64,000 nucleotides of DNA from Halobacteriovoraceae bacterium. Lineage in GTDB: Bacteria; Bdellovibrionota; Bacteriovoracia; Bacteriovoracales; Bacteriovoracaceae. The notes below the pieces were generated by a model. It made no database searches. It was not told the origin of the DNA and was given only the letters and a program-made list of their open reading frames with translations. A program made the translations under genes and the position numbers. This document shows, piece after piece, positions 35,763-45,374 of this stretch (within the stretch, counting starts at the first letter, position 1; every line of letters begins with the position of its first letter). Where the stretch lies: assembly GCA_002711995.1 (NCBI GenBank), contig PASN01000018.1, forward strand, positions 124,001-188,000. Reading direction: 5' to 3'.

Positions 35763-36646
35763 AGACTTTGAGTTAGAAAAAGGTCTATTCTTTCATTTAT
35801 AAAACTTGGAAAGTCTACCTGTGGAACATGGCTTCCTTTCCTTACCAGATAAAGCTTGGCGTTTGGAAGCTCTTTAACCAAAAGTTTCTGTAGGTAATTT
35901 GGAATAACCTTGTCCTGGTCGCCACCTATCACCAACGTTTCAGACTCTATTTGAGGCAGGTAGGATAAAATGTCATGTTTGTTCATTTGTTCTATTAGTT
36001 GAAAAAAGAGTTCAGGTCCAAGCACTCCAAGACGATTTAGATAAATCTCAATAAACTCTTCTGGCACGGTGTCGACATTGACCCCACCATGATGAACAAT
36101 TTTTTTTACTATTGGGTTCCCCCCGCCATACTTCCAAGCAGATTTAAATATGGTGGGAAACTTGGACAATCCCTTAATCAGTGCGGGAGTGACCTGCTCG
36201 GTGAGATTTGTATCGAACATAATGTTATAAACAGGAATCGCCGTTCCTGAGATTACAACAACTTTTTTAGTGAGCTCAGGCCATCTGCGAGCAAACTCAA
36301 GGGCCACATTCACACCCATGCTGTGGCCAATCTGAACAGTGGATTGAATTCCCAAATAATCACATAGCTCTTTCATGTCTGAAGCTATGTTCTTGAAGGT
36401 GATGTTTTCCAACTGGCTTTTCCCTGTTGATTGATAATGCCCTCTATAGTCATGAATGAGAATTTTGTAGCCTTTTTCATCGAAGAAACTTAACTGCTTG
36501 GACCAGTGATGGTTGCTGCATACCAACCCGTAGTTAAACATGAGAACAGTGTCGTCAGAAGTTAGCTCTCTTGATGAAAAATTTGTTGAGTAGAAAATCT
36601 GCTCGCCGTCAGTTGTTTTAAAATAGTTGGCCGTCTCAACATTCAT
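35759..36646 (-). CDS. Alpha/beta-hydrolase
   Basis: This 295-residue protein has the alpha/beta-hydrolase fold: an oxyanion region near FNYGLVCSNHHW, a strand-turn DYRGHYQSTGKS, the nucleophile elbow GHSMG, a late acid near GGDQDKVIP, and GSHVPQVDFP with the catalytic His. No signal peptide is present, so it acts in the cytoplasm. Substrate is unknown; an esterase or lipase-like role is usual for the family. It is the last gene of a minus-strand operon (greA, recG, FHA, hydrolase) and its ATG overlaps the FHA stop (ATGA). Confidence 0.85.
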   Translation of the reverse strand: MNVETANYFKTTDGEQIFYSTNFSSRELTSDDTVLMFNYGLVCSNHHWSKQLSFFDEKGYKILIHDYRGHYQSTGKSQLENITFKNIASDMKELCDYLGIQSTVQIGHSMGVNVALEFARRWPELTKKVVVISGTAIPVYNIMFDTNLTEQVTPALIKGLSKFPTIFKSAWKYGGGNPIVKKIVHHGGVNVDTVPEEFIEIYLNRLGVLGPELFFQLIEQMNKHDILSYLPQIESETLVIGGDQDKVIPNYLQKLLVKELPNAKLYLVRKGSHVPQVDFPSFINERIDLFLTQSL

Positions 36647-37050
36647 GCTTTTTCCTGCAGATTTTTAATGTAGCTCAAAAGAGGGGAGTTACTCTTAATG
36701 AGCTCCTCTGTGTTTCGGTTTAAACGTTCTCTTTTACTCTCAATAGGCATATTGAGAAAGTTAACAATTTTGAATTTTGTTTCACCAATTTGAATCGTAT
36801 CACCAACTTTTAAACTTTTTATGCCAGCTGTTCTCTTTCCATTGACCCAGAAAAGATCGCTCTCTTCAGAGGCCGCTGCGTTAAGTTGGTTGTCTTGGAT
36901 GTCCAAAACCAAATGATTTTTTTTTATTTGTTTGTCATTAAGGCAAAACTCAACACTTTGACCTGAGCCAATTCTTATAAAGCTTTTATAGAAGCTAAAC
37001 TGTCCTAAATAATCCTGATCTGGGCATTCCAGAACTTCGATGACGATCAT
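36643..37050 (-). CDS. FHA-domain protein
   Basis: I start this gene at the ATG at 37050 (MIVIEVLE), giving 135 residues; a longer frame to 37137 would overlap recG heavily. The forkhead-associated fold shows in IRIGSGQSVEFCLND, KKNHLVLDI and FWVNGKRT, with the usual Arg and Ser/His loop residues partly kept (IRIG, QIKKNHL). FHA domains bind phosphothreonine peptides. A C-terminal tail of about 30 residues is helical. It lies 25 bases from recG and overlaps the hydrolase gene. No Ser/Thr kinase gene is in this window except the UbiB-like one. Confidence 0.82.
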   Translation of the reverse strand: MIVIEVLECPDQDYLGQFSFYKSFIRIGSGQSVEFCLNDKQIKKNHLVLDIQDNQLNAAASEESDLFWVNGKRTAGIKSLKVGDTIQIGETKFKIVNFLNMPIESKRERLNRNTEELIKSNSPLLSYIKNLQEKA

Positions 37051-37075
37051 AGTCAGATTATAAGACACATGATGG

Positions 37076-39169
37076 CTAGATGGTAGATGAAACTTTTTGA
37101 TCCTTTGCAATGGCCACAAGAATATCATTAAGCTCATCAGGGCGAGCTTTTGCTATCTTAGCAATATCTTTGTTGACCTGATCAAAAATATCAAAGTGTT
37201 CAAAGATGCTTGCCACCTTCTTTGTGGAGATCATTCCAGATTGAGAGACTCCAAATAAGTCCCCCTCGCCTCTGTTTTTGAGATCGGCCTCTGCTATATG
37301 AAATCCGTCAACACTTTGCTCTATAACCTTCAACCTGTTCATGGATTCGGGGGATATTCTTTGTGTGGAGACAAGAAAACAAAAGCCCGGACGATCTCCT
37401 CTTCCAACTCTTCCTCGCAATTGATGAAGCGAGCTAAGTCCAAAGCGTTCCGGATTGTAAATACTCATGACAGTGGCCGATGGCACATTTACACCAACTT
37501 CCACAACAGATGTTGAAATTAAAATATCGATTTTTTGAGATGAGAAATCCTTGAAAATTCTCTGCTTTTCCTCGGGTTTAAGTTTTCCGTGAAGACACTC
37601 AATACTGTGTTCAGAAAAATACTTCTTATATTCAGTCTCAATTCCTTGAACATGGGTTATATCGAGAACTTCAGACTCAGATATGGCGGGAACGACAATG
37701 TATACTTGCTCTTTCAAGGCCAGCCGTGTCTTAATAAAGCTAAGGTACTTCTCGTAAGTGCCTTCAGTGACAATCCTGGTTTTTATGCCCTTCCTGCCCG
37801 AGGGCATTGTTCGAATTGTTGAGATGTCCAAATCTCCATATTGCGCCATTTGGAGAGTTCTCGGTATGGGGGTGGCGCTCATAATAAGAGTGTGAACTCC
37901 ATCGCCTTTGAGTGACAGTTTATGTCTTTGTTCAACACCAAACTTGTGCTGCTCATCAATGATACATAACTGTAGATTATTAAATTTAACACTGTCTTGA
38001 ATTAAGGAGTGGGTGCCGATAACAACCTGGCAACTTCCACTTTCTAAGGAAGCGTAAATCTCTTTTTTTCTAGAAGGTTTTGTGCTCCCTAAAAGCAGTT
38101 CTGGTTTGAACTTCTCGGGCAGAACTTGGTTTAATGTCTGAAAGTGCTGCAAGGCCAAAGACTCTGTGGGACACATCATAGCAACCTGGCCACCTTGTTC
38201 GGCGGTCATGGCCATGGCCAAAAAGGCAACTGTTGTTTTACCGCATCCAACATCTCCTTGTACCATCCTCATCATAGGGCTGCCTTGGGTCATATCTTTT
38301 TTTACTTGGGCGACAACTTCGCATTGATCTTGAGTAAGTGTGTAGGGGAGAGATTTAAGGAAGCCTGTATACGACTTATCATCCCAAGCAATCTTGGGAG
38401 CCTTTAAAGACTTATTGGCCGTTTTTCGGGCGTGTACCTTTAATTGATCATGAAAGAACTCCCAGTAAATTATATCCTTTTTGGCCTTCTCTCTTTCTTC
38501 TTTTGTGGAGGATACCCGGCCGTGCAAAATGCTGAATGACCTATGCAAAACAATATCTTGATTTATAACTAAGGTGGGCGTCGACAGCTCGGTATCCCAT
38601 AAAGCATCGGGAATTTTTTCAACGATTCCTTTAACAAGCCTTCCGGAAACGCCATTAACTGTAGGGTACTCAACGAGCATTCCATCTGAGGATTGAACAT
38701 CTTTCGGATCAATCTTCGGGTTGGTTATTTGGATGCTTCCTTTGTAAACATTTGGCACACCCATAAAACTGAATGCCTTTTTGCTCTCAAATTGTTTTTT
38801 GAAACTTGGGTATGTGTTGAAAAATTTCAGGACCGCGATTTCTTCTGAGATTGAGTCTTTTACTGTAACTGTCGCGTTAAAGAGTTGAACTCGCCCTTTG
38901 CCTCGTTTTCCAAAGGCCGGAGAAAGGTCTAGGCCAAGCAAAGTGCCCTCTCCAAGAAAAAGTTCGCCCTCTTGCATTTGATGAAAAGGCCTTATTGAAG
39001 GGGCACTTTGCACCCTCAGAGGAAGAACCCAGAGAAGGTCCTCTATTTTTTCTATACCTGCATCCTTGAGTTTCAGAAGTGACTGTGAAGGACGCGAAGT
39101 TTTGGATAGTGACAAGAGATCACTATCCCAGAGAATATTCTTATTTGTACTCAATTTCTTCGACGACAT
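37076..39169 (-). CDS. recG: ATP-dependent DNA helicase RecG
   Basis: This 697-residue helicase remodels stalled replication forks and Holliday junctions. The N-terminal wedge region begins around [21 protein letters not shown]. The helicase core holds Walker A GDVGCGKT, the DEQH box ([13 protein letters not shown]), SATPIPRTL, and the RecG motif [10 protein letters not shown]. The ATG at 39169 has GGAG nine bases upstream; an ATG at 39178 sits directly on that site and is less likely. It overlaps the end of greA by 29 bases. Confidence 0.97.
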   Translation of the reverse strand: MSSKKLSTNKNILWDSDLLSLSKTSRPSQSLLKLKDAGIEKIEDLLWVLPLRVQSAPSIRPFHQMQEGELFLGEGTLLGLDLSPAFGKRGKGRVQLFNATVTVKDSISEEIAVLKFFNTYPSFKKQFESKKAFSFMGVPNVYKGSIQITNPKIDPKDVQSSDGMLVEYPTVNGVSGRLVKGIVEKIPDALWDTELSTPTLVINQDIVLHRSFSILHGRVSSTKEEREKAKKDIIYWEFFHDQLKVHARKTANKSLKAPKIAWDDKSYTGFLKSLPYTLTQDQCEVVAQVKKDMTQGSPMMRMVQGDVGCGKTTVAFLAMAMTAEQGGQVAMMCPTESLALQHFQTLNQVLPEKFKPELLLGSTKPSRKKEIYASLESGSCQVVIGTHSLIQDSVKFNNLQLCIIDEQHKFGVEQRHKLSLKGDGVHTLIMSATPIPRTLQMAQYGDLDISTIRTMPSGRKGIKTRIVTEGTYEKYLSFIKTRLALKEQVYIVVPAISESEVLDITHVQGIETEYKKYFSEHSIECLHGKLKPEEKQRIFKDFSSQKIDILISTSVVEVGVNVPSATVMSIYNPERFGLSSLHQLRGRVGRGDRPGFCFLVSTQRISPESMNRLKVIEQSVDGFHIAEADLKNRGEGDLFGVSQSGMISTKKVASIFEHFDIFDQVNKDIAKIAKARPDELNDILVAIAKDQKVSSTI

Positions 39170-39614
39170 AGTGAACATCTCCTTTCGGAGCTTTTACTAT
39201 GACCTCATCGCCCTCTTCTTTGCCAAGAAGAGATTTACCTAAAGGGCTGCTGTAGGATATTTTATTCTTATTAGTCTGCGCTTCATCTTCACCGACAAGT
39301 TGATAGACGAAGCTTTCCTCTTTTTCTTCACTAAAGAGGGTTACGGTTGCGCCAAAGACAACCTTTTCTTGATCTAATTTCGATACGTCAATTACATTTG
39401 CATTGGCGAGTTTGGACTGTAACTCGGCAATCCTGCCTTCAATATGGGACTGCTTCTCCTTGGCCGCATGGTATTCTGCGTTTTCTTTCAAGTCGCCATG
39501 CTCACGAGCTTCAGCTATTGCTATTTTTACTTCCTCGCGGTCAACTTTAATTAGTTGATCAAGCTCTTCTTGTAGCATGTTTTTACCAACAAGGGTCATA
39601 GGGTGATTTGCCAT
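39141..39614 (-). CDS. greA: Transcription elongation factor GreA
   Basis: This is a 157-residue GreA. The N-terminal coiled coil carries the acidic tip [20 protein letters not shown], whose Asp-Leu-Lys-Glu-Asn segment reaches the polymerase active site to release backtracked complexes. The C-terminal FKBP-like domain ends [26 protein letters not shown] precedes the ATG. It is followed by recG in the same operon and preceded by two small genes. Confidence 0.98.
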   Translation of the reverse strand: MANHPMTLVGKNMLQEELDQLIKVDREEVKIAIAEAREHGDLKENAEYHAAKEKQSHIEGRIAELQSKLANANVIDVSKLDQEKVVFGATVTLFSEEKEESFVYQLVGEDEAQTNKNKISYSSPLGKSLLGKEEGDEVIVKAPKGDVHYVVEEIEYK

Positions 39615-39629
39615 TTTATTCTCCAGTTT

Positions 39630-39917
39630 TTACTTTTTAAACAAAGCGTTGGCCTGCGCTAGGAGATCTACTTTTGGATTCTCCTGGCCATTCTTTGCGC
39701 CTAATTTAAAAAAGTCGCAAAAATTTGCTTTTTCCTTTTCAACTATTCTATCCGCTGTAGGCTCTCTGCACTCATTGTAAGCGCTCTTATCGTAAAAAGA
39801 GCACATCTTGCAGCACCTAAGATCGGTATAACATTTCTCGCACTCTTCGGTTCTGGCGACATCCATATTAGGGCTCAGGTCCAAAGAGGTCTGGCAATTA
39901 TAACATTTTACAGACAT
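39630..39917 (-). CDS. Small cysteine-rich, probably zinc-binding protein
   Basis: This 95-residue protein has CYNC at the N-terminus and CEKC, CCKMC and a later Cys in FCDFF, enough for one or two zinc sites. The phrases DLRCCKMCSFYD and YNECREPTADRIVEKEKANFCDFF look like a conserved family of unknown function that I have seen in several proteobacterial lineages; I cannot name it. It has no signal peptide. It sits two bases after the next upstream gene and 15 bases before greA, so it is in that operon. Confidence 0.75.
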   Translation of the reverse strand: MSVKCYNCQTSLDLSPNMDVARTEECEKCYTDLRCCKMCSFYDKSAYNECREPTADRIVEKEKANFCDFFKLGAKNGQENPKVDLLAQANALFKK

Positions 39918-39918
39918 T

Positions 39919-40413
39919 TTAAAACTCCTGGTTAAGTCCTACACCAAAACCCGCAGTGTTTCCATCGCCGTATGGAGAGAAGAAAATTTGGGGGCGGTTT
40001 CTTTTGTTGTATTGATCCACCGCTTGCTTGAGAATCCCTTCATTATTGTACTGAATGGTTTTTGATGTCAGGTAGGTAATGGCTACTAAGATTCCACCGC
40101 CATATAAAAGTGTGTTTCTATTGGCGATGCCGTCGCTATCGCCAGTTTGGGTTAGGCCAGCAAGAACCATAAGAGATCCCAGGGTACTGGTTCCCGCACT
40201 CCACGCACTTGGGCGGTTTTTCTCCTGGTATTCGTCTAAGAGCTCTTTGGCGACTTGGTCTTTTTCTAAGTAGAATCTTAAACCTTCTCCTTTTTTACTC
40301 GAGCCCGCATCAACTAAAACTTCTTGGTAGTTGATTACAGCAACCCGTGAGCAGGTTTCCACTGCAAAAGAGTTGGCAATTCCAAGTAAAAAGATCAGGT
40401 AAAAATATCTCAT
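39919..40413 (-). CDS. Exported or membrane protein of unknown function
   Basis: This 164-residue protein has a signal peptide (MRYFYLIFLLGIANSFA), a short amphipathic region, and two weak hydrophobic stretches (about 72-86 and 103-120), so it may be membrane-associated. It ends FGVGLNQEF, a terminal Phe as in outer-membrane proteins. I do not recognise a family. It is the first gene of the operon that runs through greA and recG to the hydrolase. Confidence 0.6.
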   Translation of the reverse strand: MRYFYLIFLLGIANSFAVETCSRVAVINYQEVLVDAGSSKKGEGLRFYLEKDQVAKELLDEYQEKNRPSAWSAGTSTLGSLMVLAGLTQTGDSDGIANRNTLLYGGGILVAITYLTSKTIQYNNEGILKQAVDQYNKRNRPQIFFSPYGDGNTAGFGVGLNQEF

Positions 40414-40512
40414 ATTTCAATTCTAATAGGATAAGAGGATTTAGTCATAGGAAAAATTGGCTATCATTTTTGTCTAAGTTGTAGAAAACCCGATGCTTGA
40501 TAAACTTACTGT

Positions 40513-42231
40513 ATGGATATAGTTAAAACAGGTATTGGCCTGACAAAAACGATTCGAAATGTTGGCCGCTTTCGGGAGATTCTCAATGTCTTTTGGAGAA
40601 ACGGATTTGATGAATTTATCATCAAAACCAACCTGCATACTAAAATACCTGGAATCGTGCTTCCTAAGAAGAGAATCCTCGCCGCTTTGGAAGAGGATCC
40701 AGAGTCAAAAACATTTTGGCACTCACTTGGGTTTCGCCTTCGTAAAAGCTTTGAAGAGCTAGGTCCAAGCTTTATTAAAGTCGGCCAGCTTCTTTCCACA
40801 AGAGAAGACATACTTGACCCTGCACTTATAGAAGAACTGCGCAAACTACAAGACAAGGTCGCGCCAATTAGCTTTGATGTGGCGCGCGCTCAGCTTGAAA
40901 GCTCTCTTGGAAAGAAGCTTGAAGAGGTATTCGCATCAATAGATGAGGATCCAATCGGAGTGGCCTCCATTGGTGTGGTGTATAAGGCAAAATTAATTAG
41001 TGGAGAAGATGTCGTAGTTAAGGTTAAGCGTCCAAAAATTGCGTCTCATATTAAAACTGACTTTGAGATCATCGCGTTTATGATAGCCCAGGCTGAGAAA
41101 GTCTCAACGGATATAAAGTATCTTGGAATATCAAGGGCCATAGAGGATTTCTTTAAAAGCATTCAATTAGAGCTGAACTTTCTTTTGGAAGCTCAAAATT
41201 GTGAAACCTTAAAAGCAAACATTGAAAAAATTGACGAAGAAGGAATCTTTAAGATTCCAAATATTCACAATGAACTCTCGACTCCTGATGTACTGATAAT
41301 GGAGTTCCTTGATGGAAAACCATTCACATCAATAAGAAACATAAAAGAAGAAGACCCAGAGCTGGAAGACAAACTTGGCAAATGTGTAAAAATGTTTACC
41401 CACACCATGCTTGTTGATGGGTTCTTTCACGCTGACCTGCACGGTGGGAACTTCTTTCTTCTGAAAGACAAAAGAATTGGCCTTATCGACTTTGGACTCA
41501 TGGGCTCTCTAAGTCGGAAAAATAGAACGAATTTAGTAGCGATTCTATTTGCTCTGGTGACGAACAATTATGAAAATCTTGTTTATGAGTTTTTGGATGT
41601 CGCCGACTACGACGTCATCCCCGATCATGAAGTGTTGCAGAGAGACATTAGAGACGCCCTTGCACCTTACTTAGGTTTAAGCGTTCAACAAATCGACATA
41701 ACGTCAATGACTCACTCAATTGTTCTAACTCTAAGCAAGCATCAAATATACCTGCCAAGGGAGTGGTTTGTTATCTTTAGGGCGCTGATGACCCTAGATG
41801 GTGTGGGCAAGTCTATAAATATCGATTTAAACATCTTTGAGATTCTTGATGATCAAATTAAAGATGTAATGAAAGATCTTGTCTCTAAAGAAACCCTGAT
41901 GGAAGAGGCCATGTGGATAGGTCGAGATGCTGTAAATAGCGCTAGAATTATTCCTAGACATCTTAGGTGGCTTTTAAAGGAATTTGCTAGAAAGAAGTAC
42001 GTCTTAGATATTAAACTCAATGGCATTCAAAAAGAGATTAAGCAAGTCTCAAACGGGTTGTATTTTCTGGGGATGATGGTTTTTGCGGCGACCTTGGTCT
42101 TCTCTGGAGTGTTTCTTCTAAAGGACTTTGACTATCAAAGACTTTCAAATATTCCGGTCATAGTTTACATCTTGTGGGCAATTGCAGGCGCCACGATTGT
42201 TCAGGCCAGTGTATTCTTCAGACAAAAATAA
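40513..42231 (+). CDS. UbiB/ABC1 family atypical kinase
   Basis: This 572-residue protein belongs to the ABC1/UbiB/ADCK family. Marks are the KxGQ-type motif LGPSFIKVGQLLSTR near residue 90, the Ala-rich loop region GVASIGVVYKAKL, the lysine strand VVVKVKRP, the catalytic HADLHGGNFF and the metal-binding IDFGLMG. Two hydrophobic helices close to the C-terminus (about 520-565) anchor it in the inner membrane. Family members act in quinone biosynthesis by an ATPase or extraction role. No ubi gene is adjacent. It converges on the GNAT gene two bases away. Confidence 0.92.
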   Translation: MDIVKTGIGLTKTIRNVGRFREILNVFWRNGFDEFIIKTNLHTKIPGIVLPKKRILAALEEDPESKTFWHSLGFRLRKSFEELGPSFIKVGQLLSTREDILDPALIEELRKLQDKVAPISFDVARAQLESSLGKKLEEVFASIDEDPIGVASIGVVYKAKLISGEDVVVKVKRPKIASHIKTDFEIIAFMIAQAEKVSTDIKYLGISRAIEDFFKSIQLELNFLLEAQNCETLKANIEKIDEEGIFKIPNIHNELSTPDVLIMEFLDGKPFTSIRNIKEEDPELEDKLGKCVKMFTHTMLVDGFFHADLHGGNFFLLKDKRIGLIDFGLMGSLSRKNRTNLVAILFALVTNNYENLVYEFLDVADYDVIPDHEVLQRDIRDALAPYLGLSVQQIDITSMTHSIVLTLSKHQIYLPREWFVIFRALMTLDGVGKSINIDLNIFEILDDQIKDVMKDLVSKETLMEEAMWIGRDAVNSARIIPRHLRWLLKEFARKKYVLDIKLNGIQKEIKQVSNGLYFLGMMVFAATLVFSGVFLLKDFDYQRLSNIPVIVYILWAIAGATIVQASVFFRQK

Positions 42232-42232
42232 C

Positions 42233-43207
42233 TCAGATACTATCTAATCCACTAATAAAGATTGGTGGCAAATCCGCCAACTCTTCAAATCGATTAGGAC
42301 CCAAGATTCCTTGTAAAAAATCTTCGTGGCCAAGTGAGAAAGTTGTCTCTTGAAATTTAAACTTTATCTCTTCTCCGACAGATTCAACCTCAACCCTGGA
42401 GTCACTTAATAGTGCTATCGCCTCTTTAAAGTCTGTCTCATTTCCAATTTTTGCAAGGCAGCCAAAGAGGGAGATGGATTCTCTTTTTTGAACGGGCGAC
42501 CATACCTTGCCATGAGCGCGCATTTCATTTAGATCTGAAAGATCGCCATACTCATGAATAATCCCTGTCAGGTCCTGTCCATTATTAATAAAGAAATAAT
42601 TGGCAATGCCCTCATTGTTCTTCTTTATAAATAGCTCTGTACTTTTGATAGAAGCTATATTTTTCCAATCATTGTCGGAGCGTGCCAGGCGGTGCTCTTT
42701 GGATTGTTTGTAAAGCTTCTTTATATCTTTTAGTTCACTTTGAGAAAGTTCCTCAAAGCAAACTTTCTTAAAACTACTTTTAGAATCTGTCTTGGAGAGT
42801 TCATAAAGTCCAACACATGGAATGAATCCAAGCTTTCTATACATTTCGATCTTCTCGCTCCACAAAACTTGAAATGCCAAGTCGCTATGTTCTTCAAGAA
42901 TATGCCTTAAAAGGGTGGAGCTATGTCCCTGGCCTCTGTGATTTTCATCAACGGCCACTCCGCCAATCAAAAGTATCTCAATGTCTTTATTTAATATGGA
43001 GATATTCCTTCTCATACACCCACTATGAGCGACAACTTTATCGTTTTCTGAAAGAAGAACCCAGCAGTTCTCTAAATTACCTTTCTCAACAAGGGGATAG
43101 AAGTCTTCTTTAAAGCTATTTTGCTCCGAGTAGTTGAATGAACGCTCAATTAACTCCATGGTGTCTATGAATTTGTCGGGACGTGTGGCCAGATTGGTCA
43201 GTTTCAC
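42233..43207 (-). CDS. GNAT-family N-acetyltransferase
   Basis: This protein has a GNAT domain with GGVAVDENHRGQGHSSTLLRH as the acetyl-CoA pyrophosphate-binding motif and YRKLGF later. The C-terminal 150 residues form a second domain, as in Eis-like or two-domain acetyltransferases. I start at the GTG at 43207 (324 residues) because AAAGGA lies six bases upstream. A GTG at 43222 gives five more residues but overlaps that site. The acceptor is unknown. It converges on the UbiB-like gene and faces away from the flagellins. Confidence 0.85.
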   Translation of the reverse strand: MKLTNLATRPDKFIDTMELIERSFNYSEQNSFKEDFYPLVEKGNLENCWVLLSENDKVVAHSGCMRRNISILNKDIEILLIGGVAVDENHRGQGHSSTLLRHILEEHSDLAFQVLWSEKIEMYRKLGFIPCVGLYELSKTDSKSSFKKVCFEELSQSELKDIKKLYKQSKEHRLARSDNDWKNIASIKSTELFIKKNNEGIANYFFINNGQDLTGIIHEYGDLSDLNEMRAHGKVWSPVQKRESISLFGCLAKIGNETDFKEAIALLSDSRVEVESVGEEIKFKFQETTFSLGHEDFLQGILGPNRFEELADLPPIFISGLDSI

Positions 43208-43352
43208 AAGGTTTCCTTTCACTATTTTGACTAATCTTAAGACAATAAAACCCAGGAGGCAAATCCTGCCCAGCCTTAAGTTGTTGAAATTGCAGATGTT
43301 TTTGTGGTTTTAGTGGGGTTTTGAAAAATGTCTAATTATTTTACGATTTTTC

Positions 43353-43379
43353 TAAAGGCTTGGACGGTTTGGACGAAAA
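43353..43379 (+). promoter_or_regulatory. Sigma-28 (FliA)-type promoter of flagellin 1
   Basis: TAAA (43353-43356), 15 bases, then GACGAAAA (43372-43379), six of eight to GCCGATAA. Transcription would start near 43386 and leave a leader of about 75 bases before the flagellin ATG. Flagellin genes are classic sigma-28 targets, which supports the motif. Confidence 0.75.
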
Positions 43380-43459
43380 GCTTAGTGACGGTTAATTCAA
43401 CTGAATTTTCGTCTCCAATGCCACGGAAGGCAATGGGTCCCGTATCAAGGAGGATTAAT

Positions 43460-44305
43460 ATGGGTTTACGTATTAACACCAATGTTTCGTCTCTAAACGC
43501 GCAAAGGAACTTGCACAAAACGAGACTTGGAATGCAGAAGACTTTGGAACAATTGTCTTCAGGTCAAAGAATTAACCGAGCTGGCGACGACGCAGCAGGG
43601 TTGGCAATCTCAGAAAACTTAAAAGCACAAATTAGAGGTCTAGGCCAAGCTGAAAGAAACGCAGCTGACGGCATCTCTCTAGTTCAAATCGCGGAAGGCG
43701 GGCTTACAGAAGTTTCAAACATCCTTATTAGACTTAGAGAGCTTGCGGTACAAGCAGCTTCAGACACCATCGGATCAACAGAGAGAAAGTTCTTAAACGT
43801 TGAATTTGAGCAATTGGTATCTGAAATGGACCGTATTGCAAACTATACAGAATTTAACCGAGTTCCACTTCTAAACGGAACCGGAGCTGTATTTGATATT
43901 CAAATTGGAACAAGAAATGATCCTTTAAGTGACAGACTTACATTCGACGCTTCAAGCGCTGACGTAAATGTGGCCGCTTTGGGACTTAACCTAGCATCAG
44001 TTGCGGACAAGATCTCCGCTCAAAACTCTCTATCGGCGATCGACCAAGCAATTGTATCGGTTTCAGGTATTAGAGCTGACTTTGGTGCGCTTCAAAACAG
44101 ACTTCAGTCAACGGTTAACAACATTCAAATCAGTGTTGAAAACCTAAGTGCTGCAAACTCTCGTGTAAGAGACACGGACGTGGCAAGTGCGACTGCTGAG
44201 TTGACTAAAAACAACATCTTGATGCAAGCGGGCACTTCCGTACTAGCTCAAGCGAATCAGTCGACAACCAGCGCGTTGAACTTGATTCAAGCGGCAGCAA
44301 GCTAA
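43460..44305 (+). CDS. fliC: Flagellin (copy 1)
   Basis: This is a 281-residue flagellin, the filament subunit. It has the conserved N-terminal D0-D1 helices (MGLRINTNVSSLNAQRNL, then EQLSSGQRINRAGDDAAGLAIS) and C-terminal D1-D0 (NSRVRDTDVASATAELTKNNIL, ending ALNLIQAAAS). The exposed D2-D3 part is almost absent, so it is a minimal flagellin. The start at 43460 has AAGGAGGA just upstream; an in-frame ATG at 43328 lies before the promoter and is not used. It is followed by a second flagellin 217 bases on. Confidence 0.97.
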   Translation: MGLRINTNVSSLNAQRNLHKTRLGMQKTLEQLSSGQRINRAGDDAAGLAISENLKAQIRGLGQAERNAADGISLVQIAEGGLTEVSNILIRLRELAVQAASDTIGSTERKFLNVEFEQLVSEMDRIANYTEFNRVPLLNGTGAVFDIQIGTRNDPLSDRLTFDASSADVNVAALGLNLASVADKISAQNSLSAIDQAIVSVSGIRADFGALQNRLQSTVNNIQISVENLSAANSRVRDTDVASATAELTKNNILMQAGTSVLAQANQSTTSALNLIQAAAS

Positions 44306-44463
44306 TAGCCCCCAAAGCTTAAGCTTGCTTTTGCAAAACTGATGTAAAAAAATCCTGCAACCGTTAATGAACGAATTAACGACTTACGTGGAAATGTGTG
44401 ACGTCGTAAGTGGTTTAGCAAAGTTGGCAAGTAAACAAACAGTGTCAACTAATAACAACTTAA

Positions 44464-44485
44464 GAGCATGATGCTCGAATTTTTG
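44464..44485 (+). terminator. Small hairpin with T-tract in the flagellin 2 leader
   Basis: GAGCA-TGA-TGCTC followed by GAATTTTT, just upstream of the AGGAGG of the mini-ORF. The stem is short, so it may be a weak terminator, an attenuator or only a leader structure. Confidence 0.35.
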
Positions 44486-44499
44486 AACAGGAGGTTTAT

Positions 44500-44520
44500 A
44501 TGTATAACGACGGAGCTTAA
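44500..44520 (+). CDS. Six-codon leader peptide ORF (MYNDGA) before flagellin 2
   Basis: AGGAGG lies five bases before an ATG at 44500, followed by TAT AAC GAC GGA GCT TAA. The stop at 44518-44520 is two bases before the flagellin 2 ATG. The GGAGC inside the mini-ORF is the only ribosome-binding site candidate for flagellin 2. This suggests translational coupling: ribosomes finishing the leader would reinitiate on flagellin. Whether the peptide itself matters is unknown. Confidence 0.55.
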   Translation: MYNDGA

Positions 44521-44522
44521 AT

Positions 44523-45356
44523 ATGGGATTAAGAGTAAATACAAACGTGGCGAGTCTTTCGGCTCAAAGAGCACTAGGCAAAACCACAAGAGATTTAAAT
44601 AGTAACTTGAGAAAATTGTCTTCTGGGTCGAGAATAACTCGAGCAGCGGACGACGCCGCAGGGTTGGCGATTAGTGAAAAACTAAAGTCGCAAATCCGAA
44701 GCATACAACAGGCAAAAAGGAACGCGGAAGATGGCATCTCACTTGTACAAACAGCAGAAGGCGGATTGTCGGAGGTATCAAATATTATCATCCGATTGCG
44801 CGAGCTGGCAGTGCAAGCGGCATCTGACACGGTCGGAGACACTGAGAGAAGCTTTTCAAATATTGAGTTTGAACAGCTTAAAGAAGAGATTCAAAGGATC
44901 TCTAAGTCCTCAGAGTTCAACGGAACCAAATTGCTTGATGGGCAAGGCGGAATGCTTGAAATACAAATTGGAATTGGCAACAATCCGTTTAATGATAGGC
45001 TTAAATACGATGGATCTATCATTAACTCGACTCTTGAGTCCTTGGGATTGTCGGCAGAATCTGTGGCAACACAAGAGAACGCCCAGATGTCACTCCAAAG
45101 ACTTGACGACGCTTTGGTTCAAGTCAACGGATTTCGAGCGGAACTGGGTGCTCTTCAAAACAGGCTCACTTCAGTTGGAAACAACTTGGGGGTCACTGAA
45201 GAGAACTTTTCTCAGGCCAATTCAAGGATTAGAGATGTCGATGTGGCAGCCGAAACAGCTAAAATGACTAAGAACCAGATTCTTAATCAAGCAGGTGTTT
45301 CAGTGTTGTCCCAAGCGAATCAAGCGCCAAACTTTGCGCTAAAACTACTAGGCTAA
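44523..45356 (+). CDS. fliC: Flagellin (copy 2)
   Basis: This 277-residue flagellin starts MGLRVNTNVASLSAQRAL and ends ANQAPNFALKLLG, with the conserved D0 and D1 helices (LSSGSRITRAADDAAGLAIS; NSRIRDVDVAAETAKMTKNQIL) and little else. It differs from copy 1 mainly in the middle and the extreme C-terminus. I find no sigma-28 box in the 217 bases before it, so it may be transcribed from the copy 1 promoter. Translation seems tied to the mini-ORF just upstream. Two flagellins are usual in Bdellovibrionota, where the polar filament is built from several types. Confidence 0.97.
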   Translation: MGLRVNTNVASLSAQRALGKTTRDLNSNLRKLSSGSRITRAADDAAGLAISEKLKSQIRSIQQAKRNAEDGISLVQTAEGGLSEVSNIIIRLRELAVQAASDTVGDTERSFSNIEFEQLKEEIQRISKSSEFNGTKLLDGQGGMLEIQIGIGNNPFNDRLKYDGSIINSTLESLGLSAESVATQENAQMSLQRLDDALVQVNGFRAELGALQNRLTSVGNNLGVTEENFSQANSRIRDVDVAAETAKMTKNQILNQAGVSVLSQANQAPNFALKLLG

Positions 45357-45374
45357 AAGTCACACACTACACGA

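Noticed and set aside
43328-43459. 44-residue N-terminal extension of flagellin 1
   Set aside because: The extension would span the predicted sigma-28 promoter, and the conserved flagellin start MGLRINTN with AAGGAGGA lies at 43460.
44412-44500. Sigma-54 promoter before flagellin 2 (TTGGCAAG near 44425)
   Set aside because: The GC dinucleotide at -12 is absent at the required distance.
44731-45267. 178-residue open frame within flagellin 2
   Set aside because: It lies wholly in another frame of a clear flagellin gene, has no domain features and no ribosome-binding site; a shadow of the real frame.
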